From assembly GCA_021787505.1 (NCBI GenBank), contig JAJYLU010000083.1, forward strand, positions 1 through 7,184: a stretch of 7,184 nucleotides of DNA, written 5' to 3'. Shown one piece after another: positions 3,778-7,184 of the stretch. A program made the translations under genes and the position numbers. Origin of the DNA: Nitrospirota bacterium. Its GTDB lineage: Bacteria > Nitrospirota > Thermodesulfovibrionia > Thermodesulfovibrionales > UBA6898. The notes under the pieces were generated by a model, which was not told the DNA's origin, searched no databases, and worked only from the letters and a program-made list of their open reading frames with translations. How positions within the stretch are numbered: the stretch's first letter is position 1; each line of letters opens with the position of its first letter.

Positions 3778-6429
3778 ATGGCGGATAGGCCGGAGGGACG
3801 GGCAAAGAGACTTCTCGGCTGGTGGGTCAAATACGTGCATCATCACGCCGGTGCGGTCATCGTCTGCACGCTTTTCATGACCGCGGGTATTTTCTATTAC
3901 TCTTTGACCAATTTTAGGATTGACACCGACATGAACGGTATGATCTCGGAGAGGCTCGGTTTCCGCAGGCTGGAGAACGAATTTACACGGGCCTTCCCCC
4001 AGCTTTCCGACACAATCGTCGTGGTGATCGACGCCGATACGCCCGAACTTGCGGAGAAGGCCAGGAACAGCCTCGGCTCGGTACTGAAGAATGATCCCCC
4101 GCTCTTCAAGAACGTCTATGAGCCGGGAGGGGGAAAATTTTTTTACAAGAACGGACTGCTCTATCTCTCCGTGAACGAACTCGAGGACTTTGCGGATAAT
4201 ATGGCGGCAGCACAGCCATTAATCGGGTTCCTTTCAGAGGACATGAGCCTGAGGGGATTATTTTCGGTAGTCGGCCAGACATTGGAGCATGCGAAGGAGG
4301 CCGGCGCGGATGAGGCGAGGATCACCCTTCTTTATAAAAGGATGGGCCAGGCGTTTGAGAATATCGCGTCGGGCCGGCCGTTCCGCGTGTCATGGCAGGA
4401 ACTCATGCTCGGCGATAGGGAGGCTACCCGGCAGCGGCGCCAGTTCATCATCGCGCAACCATATCTCAATGAAGGCAGTCTTTCCGGAGGGGAGGCGGCG
4501 CTTGAAAAGGTGCGGAATGCCGCAAAGGAACTGGGCCTGAGCAGATCAAACGGGGTGACGGTCCGTATTACCGGCGACATTGCATTGGCGAGCGAGAATC
4601 TCTCGGAGGTGAGAAACAGCGTTGGCGTAGCGACAGTCGCCTCCCTTGTCCTGGTGGCCGTTATTCTTTTCATAGGGCTTGGAGGGTACGTGCGTCTCAT
4701 GATCGCCAGCCTCCTGACCCTCATAATCGGTCTTGTGTGGACTACCGGCTTTGCGATCGCCTTTATCGGCAGCCTCAACATGATATCCATCACCTTTGCG
4801 GTCCTTTTCATCGGTCTGGGCATTGATTACAGTATCCAATTTTGTCTTCGGCACAAGGAACTGCTCGAATCAGGCCTCAGTCACGCTGAGAGCCTGGCTA
4901 CCACGTCAAAGGGAGTAGGACGGAGCCTCCTTCTCAGCTGTATAACGACTGCGATCGGTTTCTATGCGTTCCTGCCGACGGCCTACGCCGGAGTTGCCGA
5001 ACTCGGCCTGATTTCCGGCACGGGTATGTTCATCAGTTTTATCATGAATCTCACCGTGCTCCCGGCGCTGATCGAATTGTTGCCCGTCGAAGCAAAGAAG
5101 TCTGCGGGCTCAGACGCAGTGACGGCGATCGTGAAGGTACCATACCGTTATCCTCGCAGCATTGTTGCCGTCACCTTGGCTTTGGGGATGGCTTCGGCGG
5201 TCCTTCTGCCTAAGGTATATTTCGATTATAATCCGCTGAATCTGTACGACCAGAAGTCAGAGGCAGTCGCTGTCATCAAGGAACTTTTTAAGGACCCCGA
5301 GACCACACCGTGGACCATCTCGGTCCTGAGTACGACCAAAAAAGATGTGGAGCGGCTCTCGGATAAATTGCGCCGGCTGAAAGAGGTGAAGACAGTAATA
5401 ACGCTCTTCGATTTCATCCCCGACAAACAGGGCGAAAAACTCGGTATCATATCCGATATCAGACTTTTCATGCCTCCCGGGCTGGACCGCGCTTCAATAA
5501 AGAAATTGTCTTATCAGCAAAATGTCAGGTCTTTCGGCAGCCTTGAAAGGACAGTGAAAAATGCGCTCTCGTTGTCCACCGGAAGGCAGAAAGATGCCCT
5601 GTCGGGGCTTTATGAAGGCATCCTGAAATTCAAAATGCTCCTTCAGAAACCTGAAAATGGGGGAAAGGCATTTGACGTGCTCGAAGATGATCTGTTATCT
5701 CCTCTTCCCCTGCTTTTTCGAAGGCTTGATCTTTCGCTTCAGGCTTCGAATATCGATCTGGCCGGGCTTCCGAAAGATCTGGTATCACTGTACCGGTCGA
5801 ATGACGGACGTTACAGGATACAGGTACTGCCGAGCGAAGATATCCTGGACAGAAATGCCCTTGCGCGTTTCGTAAAGTCAGTGCAAGCCGTTGCGCCCGG
5901 TGCGACGGACGCACCGGTCTCGATCTACGAATCCGGCATGGCGATCATTTCTTCCTTCAGAGAGGCCACGCTCTATGCGATTATCGCGATCACCCTCTAC
6001 CTGCTGATAGAACTGAGGAGGTTTTTTGTCACCGCCCTCATACTTACGCCGCTGATTCTCGTGACGGTCATGACAGGGGCCGCCTCGGTACTGCTTGGCA
6101 TTCCCCTGAACTTTGCGAACGTCATCGTGGTGCCGCTCTTACTTGGTATCGGCGTGCATAGCGGAATCATATTCATCGTCCGTTACGAAACAGAGCCCCC
6201 CCCTGGCGGGAACATGCTGACTACCAGTAATGCCAGGGCCGCGCTATTCAGTAATCTTGCGACCATGGTCAGCACCGGCAGCCTGTCTTTTTCGGCACAT
6301 AAAGGTATTTCAAGCATAGGGATACTCCTGACGCTCTGTCTAGGTTTCCTGATATTTTCGACACTCGTCCTTCTGCCCGCGTTACTCAAGCTGTCCGAAA
6401 AGCGCGTTAGGGACGAAGATTTCACCTGA
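3778..6429 (+). CDS. hpnN: HpnN, RND/MMPL-type hopanoid transporter
   Basis: An 883-residue inner-membrane protein of the RND superfamily, close in length and pattern to HpnN, which moves hopanoids from the inner to the outer membrane. I read 12 membrane segments: TM1 at about 23-42, TM2-6 between 282 and 436, TM7 near 460-478, and TM8-12 between 730 and 872. Large periplasmic domains lie at about 43-280 and 479-728. HpnN hallmarks include I-D-T-D after TM1, F-P-Q-L-S-D-T-I-V-V-V-I-D-A near residue 80, and S-L-R-G-L-F near 160. TM4 has the RND proton-relay motif G-L-G-I-D-Y (Asp350, Tyr351); in TM10 the equivalent place is G-I-G-V-H-S-G with His794. A run of eight C at 6196-6203 keeps frame and encodes P-P-P in the loop after TM10. 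The gene is divergent from hpnM and followed by a terminator and hpnJ. Assignment is strong; the exact cargo is inferred from the family. Confidence 0.92.
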   Translation: MADRPEGRAKRLLGWWVKYVHHHAGAVIVCTLFMTAGIFYYSLTNFRIDTDMNGMISERLGFRRLENEFTRAFPQLSDTIVVVIDADTPELAEKARNSLGSVLKNDPPLFKNVYEPGGGKFFYKNGLLYLSVNELEDFADNMAAAQPLIGFLSEDMSLRGLFSVVGQTLEHAKEAGADEARITLLYKRMGQAFENIASGRPFRVSWQELMLGDREATRQRRQFIIAQPYLNEGSLSGGEAALEKVRNAAKELGLSRSNGVTVRITGDIALASENLSEVRNSVGVATVASLVLVAVILFIGLGGYVRLMIASLLTLIIGLVWTTGFAIAFIGSLNMISITFAVLFIGLGIDYSIQFCLRHKELLESGLSHAESLATTSKGVGRSLLLSCITTAIGFYAFLPTAYAGVAELGLISGTGMFISFIMNLTVLPALIELLPVEAKKSAGSDAVTAIVKVPYRYPRSIVAVTLALGMASAVLLPKVYFDYNPLNLYDQKSEAVAVIKELFKDPETTPWTISVLSTTKKDVERLSDKLRRLKEVKTVITLFDFIPDKQGEKLGIISDIRLFMPPGLDRASIKKLSYQQNVRSFGSLERTVKNALSLSTGRQKDALSGLYEGILKFKMLLQKPENGGKAFDVLEDDLLSPLPLLFRRLDLSLQASNIDLAGLPKDLVSLYRSNDGRYRIQVLPSEDILDRNALARFVKSVQAVAPGATDAPVSIYESGMAIISSFREATLYAIIAITLYLLIELRRFFVTALILTPLILVTVMTGAASVLLGIPLNFANVIVVPLLLGIGVHSGIIFIVRYETEPPPGGNMLTTSNARAALFSNLATMVSTGSLSFSAHKGISSIGILLTLCLGFLIFSTLVLLPALLKLSEKRVRDEDFT

Positions 6430-6435
6430 GCCCGG

Positions 6436-6466
6436 CCCCTTTATTTTGACGAAAGGGGTTGTTTCT
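6436..6466 (+). terminator. Probable Rho-independent terminator after hpnN
   Basis: CCCCTTT (6436-6442) pairs with AAAGGGG (6452-6458) around a 9-base loop, followed by the T-rich stretch TTGTTTCT. It begins 6 bases after the hpnN stop. With the promoter just downstream, it suggests that hpnN and hpnJ are separate transcription units, although read-through is possible. Confidence 0.65.
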
Positions 6467-6468
6467 GC

Positions 6469-6496
6469 TTGAAATAGGGGGGCGATCTGTTAAAAT
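6469..6496 (+). promoter_or_regulatory. Sigma70-type promoter for hpnJ
   Basis: TTGAAA (6469-6474), a 16-base spacer and TAAAAT (6491-6496). The transcript would start near 6503, giving a leader of about 65 bases that carries the hairpin at 6518-6532 and the ribosome site AGGAAGGAG (6555-6563). Confidence 0.5.
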
Positions 6497-6517
6497 GAAA
6501 GTATTTAGGCGGACGCC

Positions 6518-6532
6518 GGAGGTGCGACCTCC
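6518..6532 (+). promoter_or_regulatory. Hairpin in the hpnJ leader
   Basis: GGAGGT (6518-6523) pairs perfectly with ACCTCC (6527-6532) around GCG and is followed by TTTAT. Flanking GCC (6515-6517) and GGC (6538-6540) could extend it with a bulge. It hides a strong Shine-Dalgarno-like GGAGG upstream of an 11-codon frame (ATG 6536). It could be a weak attenuator or a translation switch; the short T-run argues against a full terminator. Confidence 0.4.
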
Positions 6533-6567
6533 TTTATGGCTGTCCAATTATTTCAGGAAGGAGAAAG

Positions 6568-7184
6568 ATGAAAACCTTGTTCCTTAATCCTCCCTCGTTC
6601 GGGGGGTTCGACGGCGGCGCAGGGGCCAGGTATCAGGCCAGACGGGAGATCCGTTCTTTTTGGTATCCTACCTGGCTTGCCTATCCGGCGGGAATGATTC
6701 CCGGAAGCCGGCTTCTGGATGCCCCGCCCGCTGACCTGGACATAGACGCAGTGATAAAAACGGCCCGGGGCTATGATCTCATTGTCATGAGCACCAGCAC
6801 GCCGACTGTCGGCCATGACGCCCGCGTTGCCGGTTTGCTGAAAGATAGTTACCCCGGCCTCAAGATAGGGCTTGTCGGGCCGCATACCGTGGTCCGGCCG
6901 GTCGAGACACTGGACTCTTCGAAGGCAATAGATTTTGTGACGACCGGCGAATTCGATTACCCGGTGACCGAAATCGCACAGGGCGTGCCTTTCGAGCGGG
7001 TGGCCGGCATCGTCTTCAGAAAGAACGGCGGGGTTTGCCGGACGGAGGACAGACCCCCAATCGAAGACCTGGACTCTCTTCCTTTCGTGACGCCGATATA
7101 TAAAAGAGACCTTGAAATAGAACATTACTACAACGGCTATCTTAAACATCCGTACGTGTCGTTTTATACTGGGAGGGGCTGTGG
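6568..7184 (+). CDS. hpnJ: HpnJ, hopanoid-associated B12-binding-type radical SAM protein (partial)
   Basis: The frame is open from ATG 6568 to the window edge: 205 full codons of a protein expected to be roughly 470 long. AGGAAGGAG at 6555-6563 is a good ribosome site. The N-terminal part (about 1-160) has the layout of the cobalamin-binding-like domain of class B radical SAM enzymes: L-F-L-N-P-P-S at 4-10, then alternating strands such as Y-D-L-I-V-M-S and L-K-I-G-L-V-G. HpnJ-specific stretches are G-F-D-G-G-A-G near 13-19, S-F-W-Y-P-T-W-L-A, L-P-F-V-T-P-I-Y-K-R-D-L and G-Y-L-K-H-P-Y-V-S. The last complete codon is the first cysteine (Cys205, in Y-T-G-R-G-C) of the expected CxxxCxxC cluster motif. 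In studied bacteria HpnJ converts glucosaminyl-bacteriohopanetetrol to the cyclitol ether. It lies downstream of hpnN under its own promoter. Confidence 0.9.
   Translation, partial: MKTLFLNPPSFGGFDGGAGARYQARREIRSFWYPTWLAYPAGMIPGSRLLDAPPADLDIDAVIKTARGYDLIVMSTSTPTVGHDARVAGLLKDSYPGLKIGLVGPHTVVRPVETLDSSKAIDFVTTGEFDYPVTEIAQGVPFERVAGIVFRKNGGVCRTEDRPPIEDLDSLPFVTPIYKRDLEIEHYYNGYLKHPYVSFYTGRGC

Noticed and set aside
4332..4854. Minus-strand open frames inside hpnN
   Set aside because: They lie opposite clear transmembrane coding sequence and are Arg/Lys/His-rich, as expected for the complement of hydrophobic codons.
6553..7149. 198-codon minus-strand open frame opposite hpnJ
   Set aside because: The plus-strand frame encodes unmistakable HpnJ, with a ribosome site and promoter; the minus frame has no family pattern.

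Overview
The window comes from a Gram-negative, hopanoid-making bacterium with moderately high GC. Exported proteins, an MlaC-type periplasmic protein, an RND-type transporter and the start of a hopanoid radical-SAM gene support this. A Nitrospirota (Thermodesulfovibrionia-like) or delta-proteobacterial (Desulfobacterota-like) source fits best by feel, but no gene here fixes the phylum and I did no comparison.

Layout. 1-69 (minus) is the first 23 codons of an exported or membrane-anchored protein. 268-702 (minus) is a small secreted DUF3617 protein with its own promoter and a clear Rho-independent terminator. 703-1125 is a 423-base non-coding stretch: the DUF3617 promoter, several GC-rich hairpins, then a good promoter and an 85-base leader for a two-gene operon. 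That operon (1126-1650, plus) is a glycine-tailed RRM RNA-binding protein followed three bases later by ribosomal protein S21 (rpsU) starting at TTG. It faces a class A small heat-shock protein (Hsp20, 1756-2265, minus), with hairpins between them. 2521-3045 (plus) is a Nudix-fold protein very close to type I isopentenyl-diphosphate isomerase but with Ala in place of the catalytic Cys. Its promoter overlaps a palindrome that resembles an enterobacterial REP element.

The right half is a hopanoid locus. hpnM (3079-3720, minus; MlaC-like periplasmic lipid carrier) and hpnN (3778-6429, plus; 12-TM RND/MMPL transporter) are divergent from a 57-base gap. After a terminator and a new promoter, hpnJ (6568 to the window end, plus; radical SAM enzyme of hopanoid side-chain maturation) begins and is cut at its first cluster cysteine. 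HpnN and HpnM are expected to move hopanoids from the inner to the outer membrane, while HpnJ modifies the polar side chain. The left half (RNA-binding protein, S21, Hsp20) looks like general stress and translation genes that happen to be neighbours.

Most notable points: the Cys-less IDI-like protein beside a hopanoid locus, the REP-like palindrome on its promoter, the tightly coupled RRM-rpsU pair, the leader of hpnJ with a hairpin and an overlapping mini-ORF, and the structured non-coding stretch before the RRM gene. I see no CRISPR array, insertion sequence, phage gene, tRNA or rRNA.
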